From CAZGCA01 sp964524145 (GTDB lineage Bacteria; Hydrogenedentota; CAZGCA01): a DNA stretch of 64,000 nt. Positions 35,355 through 44,063 of the stretch are shown here, in pieces. The notes beneath the pieces were generated by a model. The model saw only the letters and a list, made by a program, of their open reading frames with translations. It was not told the DNA's origin and ran no database searches. Position 1 is the stretch's first letter. Each line of letters opens with the position of its first letter. Location: contig CAZGCA010000022.1 in assembly GCA_964524145.1 (NCBI GenBank), positions 3,480 through 67,479 of the forward strand, read 5' to 3'. The translations under genes and the position numbers were made by a program.

Positions 35355-36467
35355 TCAGACAAGTCCGCGTTGGGTGAGTTCTCGTTCGGCATCTTCAAAC
35401 CCGTCGACGGCGTTTGCTGTGTCCGACCACTCGATCAGTTCCTTCATGCCTTGCTCGAACGACACGCCGGGTTTGAACCCCAGCTTCTCCGCTATCTTCG
35501 TGTTGTCAGAATAGCAGTGGCGAATGTCGCCTTTGCGGAACCTGTTCGTCACAAGCGGCCCGATATCCTTGCCGTAAAGCCTGGCCAGCGTTTCGGCCAA
35601 CTGTATGACGCTCACAGGGGTAGCGCAACCGACGTTGAAGACTTCGGCTGTCGGTTCGGCGTATTCCATTGCATGCATGTTGGCCTGCACGACGTCGTGG
35701 ACTGACACAAAGTCCAGCGTCTGGAGCCCGTCTTCGTAGAGCACCGGTTGCCGCTCGTTCTTCAACCGACTCATAAAGATCGCTGCCACACCGGTGTACG
35801 GATTCGAGAGCGACTGGCGCGGACCATACACGTTGAAATACCTGAGCGCAACAGTGGGCAAAGCATAGGTCCGGCCTACGAGAAGAGCCAGATCCTCCTG
35901 TCCCTTCTTGGTGTATGAGTATACCGAACTCGCGAACTGAACTGCATCCTCATCTGTCGGTACTGCCTTCACGGACCCTCTGCAGATCGGACACGGCGGT
36001 TCCCATCGGCCCGGAGCCACGTCTTCCGGGGAGCGCAACCGCGGCCGCACCACGCCGCACTTGTCGCAGCGGTAGTTCCCTTCGCCATAACTGCTTTTGG
36101 ACGCAGCAACAATCAGCTTGCCGACGTTATGCTTTTCGTTTGCCAGGATATCGGTGAGCACCGCCGTGCCGCCTATATTGACGTCGACGAAACGCGCGAT
36201 CTCGTACTGCGACTGTCCGACACCCACAGCTCCCGCCTCGTGAAACACCACTTCGCATTTGCCGAGGGCCTTGAATAGCGCGTCACGGTTCCTGACGTCG
36301 CCCTGGACAAACATGGCATTCTTGTTGAGATACTCCGGCGGACGACCATCGGGATGAACCTGGGGGTCCAGGCTATCGAATATGATGACTTCGTGCCCTC
36401 TGCGAACGAGCTCGTCCACGATAAACGAGCCAATGAATCCTGCTCCGCCTGTAACCAGAACTTTCAT
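35355..36467 (-). CDS. NAD-dependent nucleotide-sugar epimerase with Cys-rich insert
   Basis: This 370-aa extended SDR protein has GGAGFIGSFI at the NAD site, a catalytic region SVYSYTKKGQEDLAL, and an unusual insert near residues 135-170 with paired cysteines (YRCDKCG and PPCPICRG) that looks like a zinc-binding loop. I recall the same insert in dTDP-L-rhamnose 4-epimerase-like proteins; UDP-sugar 4-epimerase activity is equally possible. GGAAGG lies about 11 bases before the ATG. It is transcribed against the polysaccharide locus but probably supplies it. Confidence 0.82.
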   Translation of the reverse strand: MKVLVTGGAGFIGSFIVDELVRRGHEVIIFDSLDPQVHPDGRPPEYLNKNAMFVQGDVRNRDALFKALGKCEVVFHEAGAVGVGQSQYEIARFVDVNIGGTAVLTDILANEKHNVGKLIVAASKSSYGEGNYRCDKCGVVRPRLRSPEDVAPGRWEPPCPICRGSVKAVPTDEDAVQFASSVYSYTKKGQEDLALLVGRTYALPTVALRYFNVYGPRQSLSNPYTGVAAIFMSRLKNERQPVLYEDGLQTLDFVSVHDVVQANMHAMEYAEPTAEVFNVGCATPVSVIQLAETLARLYGKDIGPLVTNRFRKGDIRHCYSDNTKIAEKLGFKPGVSFEQGMKELIEWSDTANAVDGFEDAERELTQRGLV

Positions 36468-36512
36468 ACTCAGCGTTTCCTTCCTCTAAACAGTCTTGTT
36501 GTCAGCCATAGC

Positions 36513-36541
36513 ATTATAGAGAAGTGGACCAGCAATGTCGA
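36513..36541 (-). promoter_or_regulatory. Promoter of the epimerase gene
   Basis: On the reverse strand TCGACA, 17 bases and a perfect TATAAT (complement of 36513-36518) form a strong sigma-70 promoter. The start site would be near 36506, about 39 bases before the epimerase ATG. Confidence 0.7.
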
Positions 36542-36610
36542 GAGAAATCTGCGGAAGCAGGATCATGCGAAACCGCTTGGTCAGGAGACATGTCGGACTT
36601 TCGGCACACC

Positions 36611-36639
36611 TTGACGCAGAGCGCGCGAGGACGTACAAT
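36611..36639 (+). promoter_or_regulatory. Promoter of the ABC transporter genes
   Basis: TTGACG, 17 bases and TACAAT form a good sigma-70 promoter. The start near 36646 gives an 84-base leader before the permease GTG at 36730. Confidence 0.7.
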
Positions 36640-36729
36640 CTCCTCTAGTCAAACGGCACGGTCTTTCGCGGATTCGGATACGTCGTGCCGTCCTTGCCTT
36701 ACCGGATGTGGTCAGGTGGGAGGTCTTTA

Positions 36730-37698
36730 GTGAAAGCGATAGTGTTCCGGCTCTGGGCGTTCATCGGGCTGGTAGTGATGTGCATCGCTTTGGCGTTGCT
36801 ATCCGAGGATTTTCTTACCGTATCGAACCTGATGAACGTCGTGCGACAGGTTACGGTAAACGCCATTCTCGCTCTGGGCATGTCGTACGTTATCATCTCT
36901 GCGGGGATCGACCTGTCAGTGGGGTCAGTTGTTGCTCTGAGCGGCTGTTTGCTTGCGCTGGCAGTGAGACAGGGGTATCACCCTGCGGTAGGTGTTCTTG
37001 TCGGTCTGGGCGCCGGCTCTGCCTGTGGGCTTGCCAACGGGATGGCAATAACAAGATTGCGGCTGCCGCCGTTCATAGCCACGCTCGGTATGATGAGCGT
37101 GGCACGGGGGCTCGCTCAGGTTATCACGGGCGGATATCCCGTCCACGGCCTGCCGGACGGGTTCAGGGTACTCGGTTCCGGGTACCTCTCCGACCTGATA
37201 CCTGTTAGGGTGCTGGGTTTCGGATACGTGCTGGACCGGATACCCGTTCCGGTGGTGATCCTGCTCGTCTGCGCTCCGCTTGCACACATTGTCCTCACCC
37301 ACACTCGTCTGGGCAGATACACCTACGCCATCGGCGGGAACGAGTCCGCTGCCTACCTATCAGGCATTCGCGTTGCCACGTACAAAACCGCCATATACGT
37401 TATCTGCGGCGGGTTCGCGGGCCTTGCCGGGATTATAAGCACCGCGCGCGTTGGTGCCGGTCTGCCCGCGGCATATCTCGGGTACGAGCTCGACGCTATC
37501 GCCGCTGTTGTGATCGGCGGCGCTAGCCTGTTCGGCGGCGAAGGCACCATTCTCGGGGCGGTAATCGGCGCGCTGATCATCGGCGTGCTGAAAAACGGGC
37601 TCAACTTGATGCACTTGAGCGAGTACTGGCAGACGTTTACCATTGGTGTCGTTATCATAGGCGCAGTCACCGTCGAACGGTTCAGGCACAGACCATGA
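36730..37698 (+). CDS. Ribose/inositol-type ABC transporter permease (RbsC family)
   Basis: This 322-aa membrane protein has eight to ten hydrophobic helices and the family signature GIDLSVGSVVAL, then VARGLAQVITGG, AIGGNESAAYLSGI and FGGEGTILGAVIGALIIG. It forms the inner-membrane channel of a carbohydrate uptake (CUT2) system. GGGAGG six bases before GTG 36730 sets the start. The binding protein follows 16 bases after the stop, but no ATPase gene lies anywhere in this region, so the energising subunit must come from elsewhere. Confidence 0.88.
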   Translation: MKAIVFRLWAFIGLVVMCIALALLSEDFLTVSNLMNVVRQVTVNAILALGMSYVIISAGIDLSVGSVVALSGCLLALAVRQGYHPAVGVLVGLGAGSACGLANGMAITRLRLPPFIATLGMMSVARGLAQVITGGYPVHGLPDGFRVLGSGYLSDLIPVRVLGFGYVLDRIPVPVVILLVCAPLAHIVLTHTRLGRYTYAIGGNESAAYLSGIRVATYKTAIYVICGGFAGLAGIISTARVGAGLPAAYLGYELDAIAAVVIGGASLFGGEGTILGAVIGALIIGVLKNGLNLMHLSEYWQTFTIGVVIIGAVTVERFRHRP

Positions 37699-37714
37699 CT
37701 CGAGGAGATCTATT

Positions 37715-38716
37715 ATGAAGAGAAAGCATAAAATAGCACAAACTGTTCAGCAAGGTTTTATAGTGGCAACCGTTGTTGCGGCGATTGTCCTGAGCCCGGG
37801 GTGTGGTCCCACGGCAGAAGAGAAAAGAGCGGCTCCGCCTGATGCCCCTGCCAAACAGAGGATAGGCGTCGTTCTGAAAGCGATCGACAGCGAGTTCTGG
37901 CTTGCTGTTCGCGACGGGGCGAGAAAAGCTGCGGCGGAAGAAAACGTTGATGTAACGGTCCTTGCACCCAAATCCGAAACCGATGTCGAGGGACAGCTCA
38001 ACAAGATCGAGGACCTTATCGCGCAAAAGGTCGACGCGCTCGCCATCGCCGCCAACGACGTCGAATCGGTCATCCCCACGCTCGAACGGGCTGCACGAAT
38101 GGGTATACCGTTTGTCACGATCGATTCCGACGCGAACGCGCCCAGCAAGCTGTCGTTCATCGGGACAGACAACGTCCATGGCGGTAGGTTGGCCGGCGAG
38201 TATATCGTCAACGCGCTCCGCGGTGAAGGCAAGGTGGCACTGATAACGGGCGTTCCCGGCCAACAATCCCACATCGCGCGGCGTGACGGGTTCTTGCAGG
38301 CACTCGAAGGGAGCGGGCTCGAGCTTGTTCCGCCGCAACCCGCCAACAGCGACCGGATGATGGCTCTCAACGTGATGGAGAACCTCCTCGAGTCCGAGCC
38401 GGACCTGCGGGCCGTCTTTATCACCAACTCGACCATGTCGCTCGGTGCTTCCGAAGCCATCAAGGCACGCAAACTGCAAGGGAAGATCGTGCTCGTTGGG
38501 TTCGACACAAGCGAGGAATCGCTCGGAGCGGTCCGGAGGGGCGAAATCGACGTGCTGATCGCCCAAAGCCCGTTCAACATGGGGTATCTCGGCGTCAAGA
38601 AGCTCGTCGAACATCTCGACGGCACGCCTATAGACAACCGAATAGACACCGGCACACAGGTCGTCACGAAAGAAAACCTCGAAGAGTACATCCAGTCGAC
38701 ACAAACAAACCGATAG
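37715..38716 (+). CDS. Sugar-binding lipoprotein of a ribose-type ABC transporter
   Basis: This 333-aa solute-binding protein has a lipoprotein signal peptide ending IVLSPGC. The two-lobed periplasmic-binding fold begins IGVVLKAIDSEFWLAVRDG and includes VDALAIAANDVESVIPTLERA, FVTIDSDAN, RLAGEYIV and NSTMSLGASEAIKA. The family binds ribose, galactose, xylose or inositols. The nearby inositol-type catabolic genes make inositol a reasonable guess; that is inference only. Confidence 0.88.
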   Translation: MKRKHKIAQTVQQGFIVATVVAAIVLSPGCGPTAEEKRAAPPDAPAKQRIGVVLKAIDSEFWLAVRDGARKAAAEENVDVTVLAPKSETDVEGQLNKIEDLIAQKVDALAIAANDVESVIPTLERAARMGIPFVTIDSDANAPSKLSFIGTDNVHGGRLAGEYIVNALRGEGKVALITGVPGQQSHIARRDGFLQALEGSGLELVPPQPANSDRMMALNVMENLLESEPDLRAVFITNSTMSLGASEAIKARKLQGKIVLVGFDTSEESLGAVRRGEIDVLIAQSPFNMGYLGVKKLVEHLDGTPIDNRIDTGTQVVTKENLEEYIQSTQTNR

Positions 38717-38750
38717 CCGACGTCTGCCTTCGAGCGTTCGTACGGCTCAC

Positions 38751-38779
38751 TTGACTTTCACCACGGACAGTGCAAGAAT
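38751..38779 (+). promoter_or_regulatory. Candidate promoter of the TSP3-repeat gene
   Basis: TTGACT, 17 bases and AAGAAT. The -35 is good and the -10 fair. It lies 130 bases before the ATG at 38910, in a 193-base gap that otherwise holds only an AGGAGG ribosome site at its end. Confidence 0.45.
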
Positions 38780-38909
38780 AGCGAGTGTTCAGTCTGGGTC
38801 GGCTTAATCGATGCGCCGATGCAGCGTCCCGTGGTCCAAGAACAGCTGTAAGAGGTCTGGTGAGGCGGGCTCGCCACGCGAGATTCACTAACTAACAGGA
38901 GGTTGAACG

Positions 38910-40919
38910 ATGCGTGTTGCGGGTAGTACTTTTTGCGCTGGAATATGTGTCCTGATGGCGTTGTTCCAGTTCTCCGATCATGCCGCTGCCGATGTCGAAT
39001 ACAGCCTCGGTCCGGCGACCGAACTGCTTGATGCCGCGTTCTATGCGGGTCAGCCCGAGGACGGTTCGAACGTTGCCGGTCGTATGGCGTTCTTCGCCAG
39101 CGCGTCAAACGACGGGACAACGGTGGCGTTCTTCGCGGTGAACGCTGCGACGTTACAGACTGCGGTCTTCCTGGTGGGAATTGGTGATCCGTCGAGTTGG
39201 GAACGGGTTACCGCGGATATCCCGGTAATACCTGATGGACCGGTGTACTGGACGCCGGACGATTTGTTCCTGCTGGTGGGAGAGTATAGAGTTCCTATTG
39301 CCACAGGGCAGTTGGTGGAGTTGACCGTACACGGATACTCGCTGGACGATACGAGTTCGACACGGTTGCCAACGGCCAACTGGTTCGTCGCACACAGCGA
39401 CGAGGAGATGGTGGCGCTTCCCGTACTGGCGAACGGTGACGAGGACCCCACGCGCGAGCCCGTCATTGTGACCGATTTGGTTCCGGTTGGGATAGAAGTG
39501 GACTGGCCTGCGGTCGCACCGGACGGCAGCGCCGTGACGTTTCCGGACTACCACGGCGGCCCGGAAGCCGTTGCGGACCACGGCGACGTCTACGTGCTCA
39601 ACAACCTCCCGGCTATCATTGGGGCGCCAAAGAGGCCGGGAACCGACATATCAACGTTGGCGCCTACCACGTTGTACGACCCGAACGTTGTTGCTATCCG
39701 CACCGAAGAGACCTCGAACTTTGCCCACGTGCCTCATTTCTCGGAGGACATGAGTCTGGTCTTCTTCACAGAGGATTGGAACAATGTGTTCCGGGACGAC
39801 GACTTTTTCGCCACGTTGGCGGTTGCCGACTTCGACGTGATGCTCTCGAACGCAGACGGTTCCGGAGCAGACATCCAGTTTACAGAATCAGGCAACCAGA
39901 TGATCTGTAACGTTACCCCCGGCGGGACCCGCTTGCTCTACTTGAAGGACGTGTCGGGAATCATGCATCTTTACATAACGACCTTGGAAGTCGCCACCGG
40001 CGTCGAGGGCGACACTGTTGGCGACCCCGCAAACAACGACATCGAGACAACGACCGACCAGGAAGCGTCGGACGCGAGCGGCACAGTCGTCGAGGTGCCT
40101 TCGGGTACGACGATAGATTTCCCGCCCGCCCAACCGCAAGAGATACAGATCACCACACCGATCGATCCTGCCACGGAACCCGAACTGCCCGACGGTGTCG
40201 ACTCCATCCCGGTCGTCCGCGAGTTCGGCCCGGAAGGGACAACCTTCGACCAACCGATCACCGTGACGATCACGTATACCGACGCCCAAGTCGAGGGCTT
40301 GGACGAAGCGAACCTGCGCGTGTACCGGTACAATGATGTATCCGGCAAGTATGACATCGAAGTGACCACGATAGTTGACCGTGATTTGGAGAACAACACC
40401 ATCTCATTCACTGTGGACGGGTTCTCGAAATACGGTCTGGCTGCGGTGATAGATACTGATGGCGACGGTTTCACCGATGACATCGACCTTGACGACGACA
40501 ATGACGGTATCGTGGACGGCTGGGACACGTACCCGCAGGACACCGACAACGATGGCACGCCAAATGCCGATGACTGGGACGACGACAAAGACGGGATACC
40601 CGACGGTGACGACACGTATCCCCTGGACACGGACAACGACGGCGAGATGAACGACGTTGATGAGGACGACGACGGCGACGGTATTCTGGACACCGTCGAC
40701 GTGTTTCTGTACGATACGGACAACGATGGCGAGATGAACGACGTCGATGATGACGACGACGGCGACGGCGCGCCGGATTCCGAGGAGATGGCCCAGGGCA
40801 CCGACCCGCTCGACCCGAACGATGCACCCGCTGTGCCGTTGGTCGCGTGGCCGGTTGCAGCCGTGGTGCTGTGTGCGGCAGTATATGCCATGCGGAGACT
40901 AAGCTTGAGGCGAGCGTAG
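38910..40919 (+). CDS. Exported surface protein with thrombospondin type 3 calcium repeats and C-terminal anchor
   Basis: This 669-aa protein has a signal peptide (about 1-28). A beta-rich N-terminal half (about 30-370) looks like a propeller. A ZU5/Ig-like segment has FGPEGTTFDQPITVTITYTD. Residues 515-635 hold at least four TSP3 units of the DTDNDGxxNDVDxDDDGDG type, which bind calcium. The C-terminus is a tripartite sorting-like tail: a short Pro-rich spacer, a hydrophobic helix (LVAWPVAAVVLCAAVYAM) and a basic end RRLSLRRA. It probably sits on the cell surface. The anchoring enzyme is not in the window. Confidence 0.75.
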   Translation: MRVAGSTFCAGICVLMALFQFSDHAAADVEYSLGPATELLDAAFYAGQPEDGSNVAGRMAFFASASNDGTTVAFFAVNAATLQTAVFLVGIGDPSSWERVTADIPVIPDGPVYWTPDDLFLLVGEYRVPIATGQLVELTVHGYSLDDTSSTRLPTANWFVAHSDEEMVALPVLANGDEDPTREPVIVTDLVPVGIEVDWPAVAPDGSAVTFPDYHGGPEAVADHGDVYVLNNLPAIIGAPKRPGTDISTLAPTTLYDPNVVAIRTEETSNFAHVPHFSEDMSLVFFTEDWNNVFRDDDFFATLAVADFDVMLSNADGSGADIQFTESGNQMICNVTPGGTRLLYLKDVSGIMHLYITTLEVATGVEGDTVGDPANNDIETTTDQEASDASGTVVEVPSGTTIDFPPAQPQEIQITTPIDPATEPELPDGVDSIPVVREFGPEGTTFDQPITVTITYTDAQVEGLDEANLRVYRYNDVSGKYDIEVTTIVDRDLENNTISFTVDGFSKYGLAAVIDTDGDGFTDDIDLDDDNDGIVDGWDTYPQDTDNDGTPNADDWDDDKDGIPDGDDTYPLDTDNDGEMNDVDEDDDGDGILDTVDVFLYDTDNDGEMNDVDDDDDGDGAPDSEEMAQGTDPLDPNDAPAVPLVAWPVAAVVLCAAVYAMRRLSLRRA

Positions 40920-40969
40920 ATGGCTCTTTGCAAGGACACTTTGCGACATCAGCAGGAAGGAGAAAGACA

Positions 40970-41665
40970 ATGAAAGGAATTGTTGGAAGCCGTAGCATCC
41001 TCTTGGGATTGGCCATTGGAGTAAGTGTCGCGCTGGTGTCATGTGCCGGCACGCAGCGAGCTTGCGAAGAACGCGAACAACCCCGAGAAACCGAAACGGG
41101 ATGGGTATCCATCTTCAATGGCGAAGATCTGACCGGATGGGAGGTTATGGGCCCGGCTAAAGACGCGTTCTACGTTGAGGACGGCGTCCTGGCCTGCAAG
41201 GGGGGAGAGGGTTTTTGGATTCGCTACACGGAAGAGCTGGGTAACTTCGTCTTGCGGCTGGACTACAAGGTGAGTCCGCGTGCCAACAGCGGTGTTTTCA
41301 TACGCTCGAAGGAAAGGGGACACCCGGCGTACAGCGGTTTCGAAGTGCAGATACTTGACGATCACGGAAAACCGCTCGGTACACACTTGTCGGGCGCCAT
41401 CTACGACGTCCTGGCCCCAACGGAAAACACGTCGAAACCGACAGGCGAATGGAACAACTTCGAGATTACCTGCGACGGACCGAAGGTCGTGGTTGTCCAC
41501 AATGGGGTCAAGGTCATCGACATCAACCTCGACGAGTTCACGGAGCCGATCGGCAAGTTCAAGATCCCTTACTCCAAGTTGCCGCGAAGAGGGTATATCG
41601 GGTTGCAGGACCACGGGTTCCCTCTGTGGTTCCGCAACATACAACTGAACAAGCTGCCTGACTGA
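40970..41665 (+). CDS. DUF1080 (3-keto-disaccharide hydrolase-type) lipoprotein
   Basis: This 231-aa protein has a signal peptide with lipobox ALVSC and a concanavalin-like beta-sandwich of the DUF1080 family: WVSIFNGEDLTGWEV, DYKVSPRANSGVFIRS, FEVQILDDHG, GEWNNFEITC and GYIGLQDHG. DUF1080 proteins act on glycosides, and several hydrolyse 3-keto sugars. AGGAAGGAG sits ahead of the ATG. It lies directly upstream of two MDR sugar/polyol dehydrogenases, which fits a pathway using keto-sugar intermediates. Confidence 0.85.
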   Translation: MKGIVGSRSILLGLAIGVSVALVSCAGTQRACEEREQPRETETGWVSIFNGEDLTGWEVMGPAKDAFYVEDGVLACKGGEGFWIRYTEELGNFVLRLDYKVSPRANSGVFIRSKERGHPAYSGFEVQILDDHGKPLGTHLSGAIYDVLAPTENTSKPTGEWNNFEITCDGPKVVVVHNGVKVIDINLDEFTEPIGKFKIPYSKLPRRGYIGLQDHGFPLWFRNIQLNKLPD

Positions 41666-41731
41666 CCCGCGGTTGCTCGCGCGCAGGGCGCCGAATTCTA
41701 GAAGGGGCGCAGCAGCAAGAGCGGAATCGAT

Positions 41732-42751
41732 ATGGCTGAGACGATGACAGCAGCCGTTTTCAAAGGGGCCGGAAAGCTCGCAATTGAAGAAGTGCCCGTG
41801 CCCGAAATCAAACGGCCCGACGACGTGCTCCTGCGGGTGGATGCCGCAAGCATCTGCGGGACCGACGTTCACATACTCGAAGTCCCGCCGGGTCATCCTG
41901 CCACCGAGAACACGATCCTGGGGCACGAGTTCGTCGGTGAAGTCGTGGACCGTGGCGACGCAGTCGACCATCTTCAGCCGGGTGACAAAGTTGTTGTCGA
42001 CCCCAATATCACCTGCGGAACATGTCTCTATTGCCGGCAGAACAAAACAAACCTCTGCACGAACATGACCACGCTCGGCATCTTCATCGACGGCGGGTTC
42101 GCCCCATTCTGCGTTGCGCCGGCGTCCGCGCTCCACCCCTACTCGGCAACGCTGCCCGCGGACAAGGCTGTTCTCGCAGAACCGTTGAGCTGCGTGGTGA
42201 ACGGAGCCAAGAAAGCCGCGGTCGTTCCCGGCCAGTCCGTAGTGATTCTCGGTGCGGGACCTATCGGCCAACTGTTTATCGAGGTGCTCAAGGCAAACGG
42301 TGCGGGAACGATCGTCGTCTCGGAACCCAATCCGCTGCGAGCCGATACCGCCCGCAAGGTGGACGGCGTGTCTATAGTCAGCAACGAAACGGAACTCGCG
42401 GCAGAGCTGGACAACGCCACGGGCGGAGGTGCCGATCTTGTGGTTGACGCTGTCGGGTCTTTGTTCGGCGTCGCACTTGAACACGTGAACCCGGGCGGCA
42501 CCGTATTGCTATTCGGGATGAACGAGACGGCACGCAGCAGCGTCGCCCAGTACTGGATAACGCGGAAAGAGGTAAGGGTGCTCGGTACGTTCATTTCCGG
42601 CGGATCGTTTCCCGAGACCGTGAGGCTTCTCGAGAGCGGGCTGGTCGCTCCCGAACGCATTGTAACGCATCGGATCGGCGTGAAAGAGATCCCCGATGGA
42701 ATCGAGATGATGAGACGAAAAGAGGCCGTCAAGATCGTCGTTACGCCTTGA
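41732..42751 (+). CDS. Zinc-dependent MDR alcohol/polyol dehydrogenase
   Basis: This 339-aa medium-chain dehydrogenase has catalytic-zinc ligands in ICGTDVH and GHEFVGE. The structural-zinc quartet is CGTCLYCRQNKTNLC and the NAD-binding Rossmann motif is VVILGAGPIGQLF. It resembles threonine/sorbitol/L-iditol dehydrogenases. Its place between a DUF1080 gene and an IolM-like gene suggests a polyol or inositol derivative as substrate; the exact one is unknown. No Gfo/Idh inositol 2-dehydrogenase (IolG) is in the window, so this protein is one candidate for that first step. Confidence 0.85.
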   Translation: MAETMTAAVFKGAGKLAIEEVPVPEIKRPDDVLLRVDAASICGTDVHILEVPPGHPATENTILGHEFVGEVVDRGDAVDHLQPGDKVVVDPNITCGTCLYCRQNKTNLCTNMTTLGIFIDGGFAPFCVAPASALHPYSATLPADKAVLAEPLSCVVNGAKKAAVVPGQSVVILGAGPIGQLFIEVLKANGAGTIVVSEPNPLRADTARKVDGVSIVSNETELAAELDNATGGGADLVVDAVGSLFGVALEHVNPGGTVLLFGMNETARSSVAQYWITRKEVRVLGTFISGGSFPETVRLLESGLVAPERIVTHRIGVKEIPDGIEMMRRKEAVKIVVTP

Positions 42752-42754
42752 TGG

Positions 42755-42784
42755 GGGACAGCTAACGTCGCGATCTCATATAAT
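42755..42784 (+). promoter_or_regulatory. Candidate promoter of the IolM-like gene
   Basis: GGGACA, 18 bases and a perfect TATAAT (42779-42784), 36 bases before the ATG at 42820. The -10 is strong and the -35 partial. Confidence 0.5.
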
Positions 42785-42819
42785 TAGTCCGGAACCCGAA
42801 CAACAGCGAGGTACACAAC

Positions 42820-44001
42820 ATGAAAGCAGTAAACCTAAGCGCGGAATGGGCACCGAAACCGGGATTTGTTCTTGGCTCGAAAGACCGCGACGGCGAACTC
42901 ACCTATCTCGGAAGCCAGGTCTGGAAGAACCCCGTCGTCGAGATCGTTGACAAACCCAAACCGCAGCTTGTCGACAATGACGTTCTGATACAAATCAAAG
43001 CGTGCGGTATCTGTGGCAGCGACGTCCATATGGCACAGCCGGACGACGACGGCTACATTTTCTATCCGGGATTGACAGCGTTCCCGACCGTTCTCGGGCA
43101 CGAGTTCGCCGGGGTAGTCGTGGATTCGGGCAAGCAGGCAATAAACAAACGGACAAACAAGCGGTATGAACCCGGCGAACCGGTCACTGCCGAAGAGATG
43201 TTGTGGTGCGGCACGTGCCGGCCTTGCGTTGACGGCTATCCGAACCATTGCGAGCAGCTCGAAGAGCTCGGGTTCTCGTGCGACGGAGCGATGGCCGAAT
43301 ACGTTAAGGTCGACGCCAAGTTCTGTTGGAGCTTGAAGAAGCTCGAGGCCAACTATTCGGAACAGGACCTGTTCAAGGCAGGCAGCCTCGTCGAGCCGAC
43401 GTCGGTGGCGTACAACGCCGTCATCGAACGGGGCGGAGGCATCCGTCCGGGCGAGAATGTCGTCATTGTTGGCGGCGGGCCGATCGGCCAAGCGGCGGCA
43501 GCGATTCTCCGCCGTGCAGGCGCGGCGCACGTCATTCTCTCCGAACCTTCCGCAACCCGGCGCGAACTCGCCGGTCGTATAGGCGCGACCGATCTCGTCG
43601 ACCCCACGAAGCAGGATTTCGCCGAGGCCGTGCTCGATATAACCAAGGGCGAAGGCGCACAGCTTTACCTCGAAGGGAGCGGCCTTTTCGAGACAGTGTG
43701 GCCGGGCATCGAGACGTGCTTATGGGAAGGAAAAACGCTCAACGCGGTCGTCGTGCTCGTGGCGCGCGCACCGCAGAAAGCGCCCATGACGCCCGAGGTG
43801 TTCCAGGTGCGTCGAGCATCCATAATCGGCTCCCAGGGCCATTCCGGTCACGGCACGTTCCCGCACGTTATCTCCGCGATGGCTTCCGGCATGGATATGA
43901 CCCCCCTGATAACCAAAACCATTTCGCTCGACGACGCGCCCGATAACATCGTCCTCTTGCGCACCGACAGAAAGGAGTGTAAGATAACCATTCTCGGGTA
44001 G
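42820..44001 (+). CDS. iolM: scyllo-Inosose 3-dehydrogenase-like zinc dehydrogenase (IolM type)
   Basis: This 393-aa MDR protein matches what I recall of Thermotoga maritima TM0412 (IolM) nearly end to end. It has the N-terminal GKDREGELTYLGSQVW-like segment, KACGICGSDVHMAQPD, ILYPGLTAFPTVLGHEF-like text, EEMLWCGTCRPC with the CxxCxxCx7C zinc site, GSLVEPTSVAYNAVI and IIGSQGHSGHGTFPHVISAMASGMDMT. IolM oxidises scyllo-inosose to 3-dehydro-scyllo-inosose. IolN- and IolO-like genes lie downstream at 46482 and 47468. The match is from memory, not from a search. Confidence 0.8.
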   Translation: MKAVNLSAEWAPKPGFVLGSKDRDGELTYLGSQVWKNPVVEIVDKPKPQLVDNDVLIQIKACGICGSDVHMAQPDDDGYIFYPGLTAFPTVLGHEFAGVVVDSGKQAINKRTNKRYEPGEPVTAEEMLWCGTCRPCVDGYPNHCEQLEELGFSCDGAMAEYVKVDAKFCWSLKKLEANYSEQDLFKAGSLVEPTSVAYNAVIERGGGIRPGENVVIVGGGPIGQAAAAILRRAGAAHVILSEPSATRRELAGRIGATDLVDPTKQDFAEAVLDITKGEGAQLYLEGSGLFETVWPGIETCLWEGKTLNAVVVLVARAPQKAPMTPEVFQVRRASIIGSQGHSGHGTFPHVISAMASGMDMTPLITKTISLDDAPDNIVLLRTDRKECKITILG

Positions 44002-44063
44002 ACGAGTGGCCCTGGTCCGCCGGTCGTGTGAGTGACCACGCGGGTGAAGAACGGAAGGAGGCG

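Noticed and set aside
41039..42484. 481-codon reverse frame opposite the DUF1080 and dehydrogenase genes
   Set aside because: Shadow of two well-supported forward genes with zinc and Rossmann motifs.
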